Positions 1 to 12,402 of a stretch of 64,000 nucleotides of DNA are shown piece after piece. Under the pieces are notes generated by a model. It ran no database searches. It was not told the origin of the DNA and saw only the letters and a program-made list of their open reading frames with translations. The stretch's first letter is position 1. The number at the start of each line of letters is the position of its first letter. This DNA comes from Camellia lanceoleosa (taxonomy: Eukaryota > Streptophyta > Magnoliopsida > Ericales > Theaceae). The stretch spans positions 120,340,021-120,404,020 of the forward strand of contig CM045767.1 of the NCBI GenBank assembly GCA_025200525.1. The letters run 5' to 3'. The position numbers were made by a program, and so were the translations under genes.

Positions 1-1990
1 TTTTCTCAAATTTTATGAAAAAAATAATGCACCGTTGGAGATATTCTAAGGGATGCTTTTGGAAAGATAATTAAAATTTAGTTTTTAACTTTTCTTGGCT
101 TTTTTTGAAAAAATGTGTAAAAAATATGAGAAATGATGTGACTTAAAATAGGTTAAAAATTGAAAAGTAACTTTTAATTCACTTCCTAAAAAAGACTTAA
201 GATATGAGAGAAAAAGAGAGGAATAAAAAGAAAAATAATTTATTTTTTTTTTTATAAAGTTTTCAACTAAATAAATTTTAAAAATTTGTTTTTTAAAAAC
301 TGTTTTTCAAAGACAAACCAAACTAAGGCTGAAATCTGGGAGGTGTGAGTGGTGGTGTGATGGTGATTGTTGTATCTATTCAGAGGGTGCGAATTTTACT
401 TCTGGACCTGCCGGGTCTGTAAAAGCGGACTCTATTGGAAAGTTGTTACGCTCAATTTTTGGGACTTGCTTGCATTAAAATTGGAATAAAAAAAACATTT
501 AGAAATAAAAATATATATGAAAAAGTTTAAAAATGTTTTAAAATTAATATAAAAAAAAAGTACTTTGATGTTTTCAAATTCATAAATTATTGTAATTTTT
601 TTTCATATTTTTTTATTTGTAATAATTTTTTTATTTTTTAAATATACTTAAAATATAAAAATATTTGTGAAAAAATAGTACATTTATGTTTTTTTGGGGG
701 GTCTAATAAACCATGAATTTTAACATTTAATTTAGGTGGAAAGACTAAATTAATGTTTAAAAAAATTTAATTTTGTATGACCTAAATTTATATGTTGAAT
801 AACCTAATTTTATTTATTTTTTGGTAAAATATTTATTTTTTGAAAATAAATTGACTTATTAATCGGTGACAAATGAACTATTTTATTAATTGATATAATC
901 TAGTAAATAAAAAATAAAAAATGCTCAACACTTCTAAAACATAATTTTTAAATTTACAATCAATGATATCAAATGTTACATGCGAGTTGATTTGCTTATA
1001 AACCAGTCAAGTAAAACACAACTCCTGCCATATCATTGTGGATAAATTTAAGAGTAAAATTTTAGGTTTTCTAGTATTACTCGTAAAAATAAAAAAAAAA
1101 TACAAGTGACATGTACCTCTTGTATTAATGAAATTGACTCGATAAAATTGATATTATTATTTGAAATGTGAAATAATTAGAAATCATTTCATTATACATT
1201 GTAAAATACTAATGAAATAGATAGCTAACAAATTTTTTTTTATAAAATTAAGAATTTATTTTATTATATATTTTACAAATACTCATAAATATAAAATTAA
1301 TAATAAATTGTCAAAAATCAGAGGGGATCAGAGCGGCCCCTACACAGTTTCACCCATGTATGGGCTAATGGAGTTCATGCGGGTGCAAGATGGCTAATCC
1401 ACTATCCAAACCGTATCCGTAGATTTAAAAAATTTTATCCACATTCGTCCGTCGAAAGATATACATCCACCCAAAATCAATTGGGTTGGGTCAGGTTTGA
1501 GCAAGTGAGACGGGTTGAATAGATTCTGGATCACTCTTACAATTAATATGTTTGATAAGTTGTTACAAAATTGATATCATATCTAACTTTTTAAGTTTAT
1601 GGTAAAAGGATTGTTCGGCAATTGCACATTTTAACTAAAATCACTAAAAAGGTAAAAAAATTGATTACTGGATTCTCATTCATGTCATTGGGGATGCACG
1701 AGTAGCTACCGGATTCTCATTTGGCAATTGCACATTCTAACTAAAATAATTACTAAAAAAACAAAACAAAACAAAAACAAAAAAAAACTAAAATTCTTTG
1801 CTATTGCTCTATTTTTCGTAAGTTTCTTCATAAAAGGTCATTACCAAATATATTTACTTATTTTAGTTGTAAAGCAGTAGAAAGATGTTCGCATCACGAC
1901 AATGAATACATATTTGACTATCGGATTCTCATGCATGTCATCGGGGATGTGCACTGGGTAAGTCTTTCTATTTCATTATCTAAATTTTTA
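1..1990. other. AT-rich spacer, no gene seen
   Basis: No open frame with recognisable protein content was found. The stretch at 1-300 (ending in a poly-T/A block and 'aaaccaaactaaggc') resembles the ends of short MITE-like repeats that recur near 5,650-5,820 and 7,010-7,140, but I could not fix boundaries. Long A/T runs dominate. Confidence 0.6.
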
Positions 1991-2827
1991 GGGCTCTTTG
2001 CTAACGTTTACGTTTACAGTTTATATTTATAAAAATTTTATAAATTAATTTTTATTTATTTTTAAAAAAACATAAATTATAAATGCGTTTGGTAATTGAC
2101 AAAATATTTTAAAAATTTTAAAAATATAAAAAAGAGTGAGAAAGTGGCAAGATAAGTGGTGGTGGTGTGGGCGAAGAAATGGTGGTGGTGGTGGTGGTGG
2201 TGGTGGGTGATGGGTGGTGGTGGTGGCAGTGGCGGTGGTGGGTGGTGGTAGTGCAGTGGCGTGGTGGTGGTGGTGGTGGTGGGTGGGTGGGTGGGTGATG
2301 CGATGCGCGGTGGATGATGGTGGTGGTGGTGGTGGTGGCGGTGGTGGTGGCGCGTGTGGTGGGTGATGGTGCGGTAGTGGTGGTAGGTGGTGGTGGTGGT
2401 GGTGTGTGGTGGTGGGTGGTGAAGTGGCAGATTGGTGGCGGTGGTGGATGGTGGTGCGCGTAGCGGTGGTGGTGAGTAGTGGTGGCAAGTGGGTGGCGGG
2501 TGGTAGTGGCGGCGGATGGATAGTGGTAGGTGCGGTGGTGGTGGTGGTGGAGGTGGTGGGGGTGGTGCGGTGGGGGTGGTAGTGGGTGGTGGCGGCAGAA
2601 GATAGTGGTGGAAAATAGTGGCGGGTGGTGGCTAGTATTGGGTGATAAAAAAAAAAAAACTCAAAACGGAAACACATTTTTTGAATTTACATTTTTTTGT
2701 CCAAATTTATAAACTGAGAAAATTAATTTATAAATCAAAAATTTTACCAAATAAGTTTTATTTGAATTTTTTTAATTTTGTAAATATAAATAGAAAATTA
2801 AAAACGTAAGTGTTACCAAACGGTACC
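1991..2827. mobile_element. Tourist/PIF-Harbinger-like MITE carrying a GGT array
   Basis: Seen: the left end GGGCTCTTTGCTAACGTTTA and the reverse complement of the right end, GGTACCGTTTGGTAACACTT, form an imperfect terminal inverted repeat. The similarity continues inward through 'ttacgttt' and an AT-rich arm ending 'ataaattaatttt'. The element is flanked by TTA at 1988-1990 and 2828-2830. A 3-bp TTA duplication with a G/C-starting inverted repeat is typical of PIF/Harbinger-derived Tourist MITEs. There is no transposase. About 480 bp in the middle is a GGT/GGTG minisatellite, unusual cargo for a MITE. Superfamily assignment is inferred from the target duplication and TIR style only. Confidence 0.7.
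2155..2640. repeat. GGT-rich minisatellite
   Basis: Nearly 490 bp composed of GGT, GGTGGGT and GGTGGC units with scattered GATGG, GCGG and AGTGG variants, strongly G-biased on the + strand in an AT-rich neighbourhood. It sits between the two arms of the surrounding TIR element. Long open frames on both strands here (poly-Trp/Gly on +, Pro/His/Thr on -) come from the repeat and are not genes. The G-run density would allow G-quadruplex-like folding (inference). Confidence 0.9.
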
Positions 2828-2860
2828 TTAGTGTTCGATACAAATTATTTTAATTTCGTA

Positions 2861-3101
2861 AGGCTCCGTTTGGGAAGATAGGTTGTGGGTTTTTTTTGGC
2901 TATTTTAGCCATAAAAGACAAAATAAATTATTTTAGCAACAACAAACAAAATATCACATCTAACCCATAATCATTACACTCTTTTCTCACAAAAAAGCTA
3001 AAAAATTAAAAAACCTTCTCAAACCAAACTTTTTAATCCATGCTAAAATAGTCAAAAAATTCAAAAAGCTAAAAAGTCAACCCACTTCCCAAACTAACCC
3101 C
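2861..3101. mobile_element. short MITE-like inverted-repeat element
   Basis: Left end AGGCTCCGTTTGGGAAG and the reverse complement of the right end GGGGTTAGTTTGGGAAG pair imperfectly, sharing GTTTGGGAAG. Inside, 'ggctattttagc' on the left and 'gctaaaatagtc' on the right continue the inverted symmetry. There is no coding capacity. I could not find a convincing target duplication, so the exact ends are uncertain by a few bases. Confidence 0.55.
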
Positions 3102-4511
3102 AAATAAATTCTGTGAACCTATAAATGATCTATTACCTATTTCTATTAAAATGATTAGATCCGTCCATTTTTCTTTTGCAGTTATGTCATTTCATATTTT
3201 AATTAAAAAAAGAGTTGCTAAAAATTACTTCTCGAACAGATTCCAATGAACTTTTAATTTTTTGAATATTTTTAATCAGATTTTTTTTGGTCCCTTAAAT
3301 TCTATAAACTAACATAGTTAAAATTAAAAATAAAAAAAAAAAGTACATTAAAATTTGAAATAAAATTATAAAGGGAATAAGTGTAATTTTACTCAAATGA
3401 AAATCAAACGGTTTTGATTGGCCAGAAGGGGGGTGTATGGTGGTACAATAGCCAAAGTCCGGCGTACAGTAGCATAGTTCTGAGATTGAAACTATCATAG
3501 TCAGGGCAATATGATATTTCACTGCAAAAACTTTCCTTTTTCTCTCTCTCTACATTCTTTTTCCCAATTTTTTGCAAACTGAGTGGAGGTGACCACATAT
3601 ACATATAGTGAGAGAGAGAGAATGAATGAGTGAGTGAGTAAGAAGAGAGAGATGAATATGAAAAGAGACTGGAGAGTAATAAATATAGGGGAAATCAATG
3701 ATCAATGTAACAGGAAAAAATTATTTACACACAGATGAAAAGTTTTATAATTTTAATTATTAATTATTTTTTTTTTATAAATAAAATTTCTATCCCACTT
3801 AGGGGTGATTTTCCAATAAATATATGCCAAAAAGAGGTGAAGGTATATATACCAATTTTTGCCAAAAAGGTGCCGTGCAATCCCCAAATTCCATTTTACT
3901 TGACTTGTCTATCAATCGAGACACACTACTATCACTATGCCCTTCCCATCAAAACCGTCCCTTCCACATGCTGTGGACTCCACACACACCACGAGGGTGG
4001 GTCCACCTACCCCCAGTAGAGGAGAAATTGTTCACTAAAGCCTATTTTGAAAAATGACTTGTTAATCAATTTTTTAATTTATTTAAGTTATGAAAATTGT
4101 TTAAGAGCTCTAAAATAATGAGCTTTAATAGTTTTAAAAATATTGTTGCCTCAATTGATGTGATGTTTTACTCTTTATTTTTTTTTTAATTAATTTCCAG
4201 CACTGCCAGCTCATTAGAGCTGGCTTAGTGCTCCTTTTCTAGTGGTATGTAGCACCACTGTTAAGTTATAGAAGTATTATTTTTGAGAAAAACGGGGGAG
4301 CTCGAAAAATGGCAGCCCGAATCCCCCTAATTGCCAAAAATGGCAAACTTTTTTTTTTTTTTTTTTTTTACTTGAAAGGGAAAAACGGGAGATTCGGGGG
4401 TGAATCACTTCTCATTATTTTTTTAGTTTATGTACAACTTTTTTTTTTTTGTTTTTTTTGTAATAAATAAAAAAATCAATTTATTCTACACTTTCAAAAC
4501 TATCCTCCTAA
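3102..4511. other. spacer with CT-rich and GA-rich tracts, no gene seen
   Basis: The part at 3,420-3,680 is less AT-rich, with a CT-run (about 3,541-3,552) and GAGAGA/GAGTGA runs (about 3,609-3,640), which looks UTR-like, but no coding frame follows. A hairpin at about 4,200-4,235 is listed separately. A T-run at 4,350-4,370 separates two GC-rich patches sharing 'attcggggg' in inverted orientation. Confidence 0.5.
4199..4258. repeat. two adjacent short hairpins
   Basis: CCAGCTC-atta-GAGCTGG is a perfect 7-bp stem extended outward by AGCACT and AGTGCT with a small bulge. It is followed about 15 bp later by AGTGGT...ACCACT. The pair may be the core of an old inverted-repeat element. Function unknown. 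Confidence 0.6.
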
Positions 4512-4732
4512 GGCCTCGTTTGGCAAGTGACTTTTTTAATCAAAAAGTCACTAAAAAAATCAAAAAACTAACAATTTATACCAAAAATTCAAAGATTCTC
4601 TTTTCTCTTTACTTTTTACATATCTTTTCTTAAAAAGTCAAAAAGTCATTCTAAATATACTAATTTTTTTTAACTTATATTTTAACCAAATAACTAAAAA
4701 ATTATTAAATTAGCATGTTCTCAAACGAGACT
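4512..4732. mobile_element. Tourist-like MITE
   Basis: Left end GGCCTCGTTTGGCAAG and the reverse complement of the right end, AGTCTCGTTTGAGAAC, form an imperfect TIR. TAA is duplicated at 4509-4511 and 4733-4735, the 3-bp duplication of Tourist/PIF-Harbinger MITEs. The interior is AT-rich without coding potential; the arms also contain 'aaaaagtcactaaaa'-type inverted words. Confidence 0.7.
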
Positions 4733-7479
4733 TAAGTTTGGTGCATCACATCATCATATTGATATATAGTGTGCCAAATCAATAAAATTTAAAAATATAT
4801 ATATATATATATATATTAGTTATTGGCAAAGTTCTTGAATTGTTTTGAGAAATTGATTAAAAATTATTTTTTTTTTATTTTTTTGGATTTTATTAAATAT
4901 ATCTATAAAAAAGTAAAGATGTAATAAGGTTCATAAACAAGTTAAAAGTTAAAATTTGACTTTTAATTAAGTTTTTAAATTTTTTCTCTATGTTGATATT
5001 GATGGGTAATTATTCAATAATTTAATAGTATAGAAACATATTATTCTATAATAGTATGAGTAATGAAAAATATAAAATATTAATTATTTATGTTAAATGA
5101 TTAAAAATGTAAAAAATATAATAAATAGTGATTTGTGAGATATTTATTACACGTGATTTTCTAAAATTATTGTATAATTTTCCGATCAGGCACATTGCTG
5201 ATGTGATATGTTGACTTTTTTCTTGTGTTTTGGGTTTTTGGTATGCCAAACTATGGAATAATTTATGGGGAAATTATATTGACATGATGTGAGTGAAAAA
5301 TATTTTAAGAAAAATATTATTAATGGGTGGTTTAGAATGACCTAAATAAGTGTATTTTTAATTTTTTAATAAAAAGATATATAGAAAAGTAGAGAGATTA
5401 TATGATAATAAAAAGATAAAAAAATGAATTATTTGAGACTTTCTAAACTTGGCCTAACTCAAGATTTTGTCAAATGTCTTGTATATGTGTGGGTTCTACA
5501 CTGTGTGAGTTCTATGTAGGTTTCATACTCATGTGACATATTCAGTAAAAAAAATTTGAATCTCTAACATTACTCATAGTATAAATATTAATAATTATAA
5601 TTTTTTTTATTTTTATATTTTTATAAATAATTTTTTATTACTCCATTGACAAATATATTGGGATATTTTAGAAAGATGGGTTAAAAGTCATCTTTCAACT
5701 TTTAACTCATTTTAAATTACATCATATCTCATATTTTTTTACATATTTTTTTTAAAAAATTTAAAAAATCAAAAAAATTAACTTTTAACTATTTACTTAA
5801 AATAGGCCATTGTTTCGTAACTCAGCGAGAGAAGGAGATATTGCAAACCCTCTCATACATCAAAATCATTTGGGTAAATTCTGGCTAGTTTGGGAATTCA
5901 GTTATTTTAGTTGACTTGTTCACTATTTCATGATATAAAAATAAATAAACAAATAAAGTGTTATGCTTGGGAAGATTTTAATTTTTTTTTTAGAGTAATT
6001 CTACAGTGTTACAATCATGTGAGATATTTAATAAAAAATTTAATAAAACTTTTGAGATCTATAGTATTTTTATTTTTATTTTTATTTTTGTAATTGAATA
6101 AATTGTTGTGAGAGAAAAAGTGATTGATTGATGTATAGAAGGTGATATTTTGTCTTATTAATTATTTTAATATATATAGATATATATTTTTTAATCTTTA
6201 TTAGCTATTTTAGTCAAAATCCTTCATGATATCTCCTAAAATTTAAAAATAAATAAATACATAAATTTTACGAGTTTGATATTATTATACTGGTGTCTAT
6301 TAAAATTTTAATTCATATAACAATTAACTCACTTTTATCAAAAATTTGTTAGGTGTATGAATATAAAAATGACATTATTATCTCATTTACATTTTACATT
6401 TTACATGGTGTATTTTTATATTTTTATATCATCTGTGTTAGCTTCATCTCTATCTCATTTACATTTTACATAGTGTATTTTTGTATTTTTATATCATCTG
6501 TATTAGTTTCATCTCTTTAACTTTATTAAAAGAAAAGTTTAAATAATTATATCAAAATTATGAAACTTATTATATTTTCTCTAAAAGTCAAAGTAAGAAT
6601 GTTTTTGAGAGGGTGAAATTAGACTTTATGTTAAATATCTCACCTAGTCCATTGTTTAATTAAAAAATTATAAGCCGGACTATCAGTCGGCCGTATGTAA
6701 CACTATCTTGTCTTGGAGGAGGGAAAGGGACACAAAAGTGTTCGAGTAGCCCTCCTCTCAATTAGCTCTTCATGTATTAAGGCTATGTTTGATTTGATAT
6801 TTAGAAATTTGTTTCAGAAATTTTTTTAAAAAAATTAAAAATTATTTTTGTTAAGAAAATAAAAAAAAATTAATTTAAAAAATATATTTTTTGATATTAA
6901 TTTTTGTCAAGTTTCTATTTTTTCAAAAAAATAGAAAATATTTTATTGTGATATGGTCCACTTTAATTTTTATTGTTGTTGGATAACTAATTATAATTTA
7001 CATTAGGACATTTGATGCATCCATTGTGTTGGGAAGTTTTGGAGACTCTTTGAGAATGAACTATTTTAGTAATTTTTAAATTTTTTATGAAAAGATGTAT
7101 AAAAAAATAGAAAGAATAATGTGACAACTTGTAATTTTTATTGATGTTCTTTTTAATGTTATACATTGCACTTAGTAAATAAAATAAAATTTTAAATTTT
7201 AAACCAAAAAATAAAATAAATTTATTTAATTTGTATTGATATTCTATTTATTTAATTTTTTTTTATAAGTTGTAGCCATAAAAAAATAATTTATATGTTA
7301 GATTTAATATTTCTATTACCTTGTAAAAATTTGAAAAGGGCAAAATAATTTTTTGAATATTTATTCTTCTTCATAATATTCTAACCAAACATAATATTCA
7401 ATAAGATAGTAATTTCTTGACATTTAATTCCATAACTAAATAAACATGGGAAACATATTATTTTCAACCAAATGGTATG
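4733..7479. other. AT-rich spacer, no gene seen
   Basis: Contains an (AT)n run near 4,793-4,815, a local duplication of 'tatctcatttacattttacat' around 6,380 and 6,450, and several short MITE-like fragments (for example 5,650-5,815, and 6,778-6,830 starting 'aaggctatgtttgatttga') without target duplications that I could verify. No open frame resembles a protein. Confidence 0.6.
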
Positions 7480-8255
7480 TGTTGACTACATATTTTGTAC
7501 AAGCCAATTACAAGTCGACACGTGGCGAAATAAGGGTAATATAGAAAGACTATTCAGGTCATCGATCCTGATCGTACACGTGACAGTTAGTATTGGTTAT
7601 TAAGAGATCTGAGTAGCAGCGGATCAACAAAGGAATAGAAAGTGACGTGGCTTCAATGGTTACTCGCATTTCAATTTCAAATTTAGGAGGGAAGCTTAAC
7701 TGCAAGTAATGGCATAATGGAGCTAATATTCGGGCAACATGATCGATGATCATGGAGGAGCAATTCGACGGTTGGAAGTGCAATTCGATGGTCACCCTTG
7801 AGCAGTATAAATAGTAGAGAAGGACCCAGAAAAAAACTCCCAAACTCAGATCATACAAGCCAATCTTACTTTACATATTTTCTTTTCCAGTTTTACATTT
7901 CCTGTTCTTTAAATTCCTCCTCTTTACATTCCTGTACTTCAAATTTCTGCATTGCACTTCATTCATAAGAGTAATTTCAAGTAGATTGTTGCTGTAAACC
8001 TGTACGAGGCTGAGTTTGGATCATTGTAAATTTTCATTCTGATGAAATACTTCAATTGCTCTTCATTTAACTGTTATTTTGCGTAATTTCTCCAAAGTCA
8101 AGCCACTAGTAAAAATCCTCTTCATTGAGGCTGAAAGAACTAAAACATAATTGTCTGATAATTGGTTAGCAATTAACATTTCTGTAAGGACTGATTGATC
8201 CTTGCTAGCACGCTCGCATTTACAAAAATACCCTTCGAAAGCCAAAAAGCCAACA
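7480..8255 (+). repeat. 5' LTR of element 1
   Basis: Starts TGTTGACTACATATTTTG and ends GAAAGCCAAAAAGCCAACA, the TG...CA ends expected of an LTR. It matches 22789-23563 along its whole length. An open - strand frame inside it (7559-7858) recurs in the other LTR and is not a gene. Confidence 0.95.
7806..7813 (+). promoter_or_regulatory. TATA box of the element 1 5' LTR
   Basis: TATAAATA lies 326 bp into the LTR and is conserved in the 3' LTR at 23115-23122. This is the expected place for the start of retrotransposon RNA, so U3 would be about 350 bp. Inference from motif and position. Confidence 0.65.
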
Positions 8256-8263
8256 TATATTTT

Positions 8264-8281
8264 TGGCACACCTGGTGGGAC
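8264..8281 (+). other. primer-binding site of element 1
   Basis: TGGCACACCTGGTGGGAC starts with TGG 8 bases after the LTR end, where the complement of a tRNA 3' end is expected. I could not name the tRNA with confidence. The corresponding site of element 4 (after its right-hand LTR, - strand) is clearly related. Confidence 0.6.
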
Positions 8282-8289
8282 ACATTGAA

Positions 8290-11200
8290 ATGGCTAGACG
8301 AAGAAGACAAGGAGAAAATGAACGCTTGGAAGAAGGCGTAGAAGGAGAGGTAGAAATACCTAATCCAGAGGATGATGTGGTAACACATTCTGTGGAAACT
8401 ACCATATTATAAGAACCTATGGTCGAACAGACCAGTACTTCAGGACAAGAGCCACATGTTCATAGTATTGGACGAAACCAAGGAATTGGACCATCCACTG
8501 TTCCATCTACTCATCCAATAAATCCATGAGATAGCCTAGTAGATGCCATGGGACAGCAATTAATGAACACAATGGAAAGGTGGGCAACATTTTTTTTTGA
8601 TCGAATAAATAACCACCAACCAACAAACACAAGACACATCGAGGAAGTTTTAAATGTCCCTCAACAAAGATTGGTTACAGATAAACAGCCTATGCAAGTT
8701 AATGGACATTCTAATGGTCAAACTAGTAATCAAAACTATGAAAGATCATCAGCTCAGTCTTGGTATAAACCCATTTCGAGACCTATAGCAGGACAAAATG
8801 CCTCAGTACTCAACAATGAAGCCATACAAATTGGTGGATCTGGCCCAGTACAAGAAACTGGCATAAGAATGGTCACAAATCCCATGTTCGAAGCCATACC
8901 TGGTACAAGGGGGTTCACTAATCCCTTATTCGAATTTATATCCGGGGGGTTGGAAGGTTGGCCTGCAAATAGAAGGGACACAACACCTGTTCCAACACCT
9001 TTCGCAGGTCCTTTCGCAAGACAAGCTCAAAGGGGTTACCCACACCCCTAACAGCAACTTGCACCATAGGAACAACTAGTCCCAAATGTACTACCTTATG
9101 GACCAAGAGGACCACAAGCACAAGTTTGTCCACCAAATCCTGTGTTTGTCCCTCCAGTAGTGGTTCAGTAGGCACAAAATATGGTCCCTAGGGACCAAAT
9201 TGCTGATATTGTTAAGGAGATGTGTGGACCGATGGCTCAGGAGGTCCAAACTCCTGTAAACAGAAAACCATACCCAGAATGGGTAGATAGGGTACATGAA
9301 TACCCAAAGGGGTTCAGGATACCAGATTTTACCCTTTTCTATGGAAGTGGAAACCAATCAACAGTAGAGCATATTGCTAGGTTTGCTGCTCAATGCGGTA
9401 AATTTACTAATCATGACTATATAAAACTAAGATTATTCCCAAATTCTCTAACTGGGGGAGCATTTGTATGGTACATCAACCTTACACCTAGTTCCATTCA
9501 AACTTGGCAACAAATGGAAGAGGCATTTCATACCCAATTCTTCCAATCGGAGCCAGAGGTTTCCTTAGCAAACTTGGCAAGATCGAGTCAAAGGCCTAAA
9601 GAAAAGGCTACTAAGTTTATTGCTAGATTTAAAAGGGCTCGAAATAAATGTAGAGTCATCCTGCCAGAGCCAGAATTCATAAGATTAGCTCAAAATGGCT
9701 TAGAGTTCAAGCTTCGAAAGAAGTTTGACTCAACTGAATTTAGAGATTTGGTGGAACTAACCTATAAGGTGTCTAGGTATGAAGCATTACTAGAGGAGGA
9801 ACAAGATCGAAATAATGTATCGTACAAGACATATTATAGAGATCCTAATTATGAGATCGATGCAGCAGAGATTGTGGGCAAAGAACCTGTGATCTGTGAG
9901 GCATTAATTCATAAGGATACAACAATTGACCAACAGTTTAAAAAGAAAGACCTTCACAGAAAGTACTCTTTCGATTTAACAAAGGCAGATGACATTTTTG
10001 ATCATTTGCTTGCGGCCAACTTCCTTAAGTTACCTAAAGGAGTAAAACTGCCATCTCCAGATGAACTTAAGGGAAAAGTATATTGTAAATGGCATAACTC
10101 TTGGTCTCACTCGACTAAAAACTGCATTATTTTTCGAGACAAGATACAAGAACAAATTCAGAAAGGAAGTTTGAAATTCCCAGCCAAAATAGAAAAGGCC
10201 ATGGGGATCGACAGTAATCCATTTCCAGAAGTTGGAGAGGTGGCAGCCAATCTCATTATGTCAGACTTCCAGAACTTGTCCTTGACAGAATTTGAAGAAG
10301 TCAATGTGCAGATGCATGTTGCTAACCAGACAACCATAAAAAAGGACACCAGAAATCTGCTAGTTATTGGACAAGGTTTCTCACACTAGTGGGAACACTC
10401 TGATGAAGAATCACTGGATGATAATTCCTTAGAGGCAGCAGTAATGCAAAGGATGTGTCCCAGGTGCAGACTGAGTTATAAATGGTTGAAGGGGCTTCCA
10501 ATTAATGGGAAGCAATACTACAGAGATGTGCAGAGACGCCCTAAACCAACCAATGCTTACAACAAAAGGCCGTATCCAGCTAGTGTTAGGTAGCAGCCAT
10601 TGGTAGTTAAACCAACAGTCGATAGAATGCATGCTAAAGGCAAGAGGCCCTTGTATGAGTCCAGGCCACCTAACTATTACAGAATGGAGAGCAGTCATTC
10701 TGAAAGAAGACTGGAGAAGAGTTCAGGTTATGGAATCAAAGCCAGAGATTGGCCCCCTAGACCAACCTCACGCAGGACAGAAAATGGCCACCTTCATCAA
10801 AGGCCTGAATCAGGCTCGAAACATGAGGTCAAGACCAAGCAAGTGCCTTCACAGCCAGCTTCAAAGATGGCTTCGAAGGTAGAAAGAAGCAGTTCAACAT
10901 CTGAGTAAGTAAGTTCGTGGGTACTTGGAGTTCCAAATTGGTTTGTGATACAGAACAAACCTAGAGAAGTGCCCACTCAAAGAGATGTTGGAAACCAAGG
11001 AATGATGGTTAAACCTCCTTTAGTGGCTCCGAGCAATTGGGTATTGCTTAAACACTCAAAGACGAAGGAACCAGATATGGTCCCAGTCATTTTGAGATCA
11101 TAAAGGAGAAAGATTCAGCGCAGGTAGACTCAGTACCAGAAAGATATGAAAGAAAATGGAGAGAGCTCTTCATTGGTCCAGATAGAAAAAAATAAGACTC

Positions 11201-11628
11201 CAAAGTCAGACCATACTCCAAAGACAACTCTACAAAGCAAGGTGGGTTGCAGCAGAGAACAGTTGGCCAAGGTTCATTCTAAACTAAAAGCCAAAGAGAA
11301 ATCTAGCTTAGCAGGATTGGAGAAAGCTCTGATGGAGAGTGATAGCGAGACAGAAGAAGAAATTAGCATAAGCCAAAAGAAAGAAATAGTAAAGGAAGAA
11401 ATGTTCGAAGCCTTTATGGCTAAGCAAACATTTTTGGTTGAAAAACCAGTTGAGAAAGATCCTTCGAAGGAGTCAGTTAACAACGAAGTGCCAGAGTGCA
11501 GCATGGAGGATGCTTCTGAAGTAACTGAACAAGGTGGCCAAGAGGGAAGCAGTATGACCACCATCCAATTTGGCTCATTTCCTCCAGTATCAGTCAATAT
11601 GGTACACATACTGCCTGATGAGTTCTAG
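8290..11628 (+). pseudogene. gag: gag region of element 1 (broken)
   Basis: The gag protein packages element RNA into particles. The frame opens at the first ATG after the primer-binding site and stays in register to 11628, but is cut by stops at 8410 (TAA), 8527 (TGA), 9049 (TAA), 9067, 9169, 10387 and 10591 (TAG), 10906 (TAA) and two more near 11,100. The longest piece, 9181-10389, holds the retrotransposon gag capsid region (around FVWYINLTPSSIQTWQQM) and then a Tat-type zinc knuckle, CKWHNSWSHSTKNC, with Cys and His at the usual spacing. An N-terminal Gln/Pro-rich part precedes it and a charged Lys/Glu-rich part follows. Most stops sit where a Gln or Arg codon is one transition away. Confidence 0.85.
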
Positions 11629-12402
11629 GCTGGAGATGACGACCAAGATGGTCAAGAAATTGATCCTATTCCTGTCTCTAGTGAAGACTCACAAGTGAGT
11701 ATGGTACAAGATGATTCTGGAATGGCTACCCCAATGGAAACTGAATATGAGAGTAAAGAAGAGGTGAGCATTAACCTCTCATATCCTTTTGAGTATCCTT
11801 CGAATTCTATGACACAACATGTCAAGCCTTTGTACATCAAGGCTTTCTTCGATGGGATACAATTGAACCGAGTCCTGATAGATAATGGGGCAGTAGTGAA
11901 TTTACTACTGAAATCTTCTTTGAAGAAACTAGGAAAAAAGAATCGTAGGTTAATCCCAACCAGCACAACCATCGCTGGCTTTGCTGGAGACAAATAGATG
12001 GCTCAAGGAATTCTATCCATAAACCTGAGTGTGGAAACCAAGGACTGCATGACAGCGTTCTTCGTAATCGACAGTAATGCTAAATACAATGCTTTACTTG
12101 GAAGAGATTGGATTCACACTAACAAATGTGTGCCTTCCTCTTTGCATCAGAAAATTATGATGGCCTTAGGCAATGGAGAGATAGAGGAAATTGATACAGA
12201 TCTTCAACCTTTCATAGCCTGTGCAGACTTCGCAAAGGCCAAACTGTATATTGAGGGAGTGACACCACTCAGTATACTAAGGAAACTTGATGGCTCAGCT
12301 GAAGTGACGGCTGATGAGGAAATGACACACCTGAAGCACTTAGTCCAAGAGAGTGCTGATGAGGAGGTTGTCGTTAAGGATGACAATGATGCCTGGTTGT
12401 AG
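11629..12402 (+). pseudogene. aspartic protease of element 1 (broken)
   Basis: In the same frame as gag, after a TAG at 11626-11628. The retropepsin signature appears as VLIDNGAVVNLL (about 11,870), the Asp-Asn-Gly variant common in Tat elements instead of Asp-Ser/Thr-Gly. About 70 residues later comes the flap/C-terminal motif NALLGRDWIH. A TAG at 11995-11997 splits the domain. The protease would cut the polyprotein into gag and enzymes. After 12402 the frame is lost and pol continues in another frame starting about 12,353, so a frameshift separates protease from reverse transcriptase in this copy. Confidence 0.8.

Noticed and set aside
2045..2677. 210-codon - strand frame rich in His, Pro and Thr, and a poly-Trp frame on the + strand
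   Set aside because: Both are translations of the GGT minisatellite; no non-repeat coding sequence.
7559..8405. - strand frames of 60-99 codons in the element 1 LTR
   Set aside because: They recur in the other LTR, oppose the element's transcription and have no protein features.
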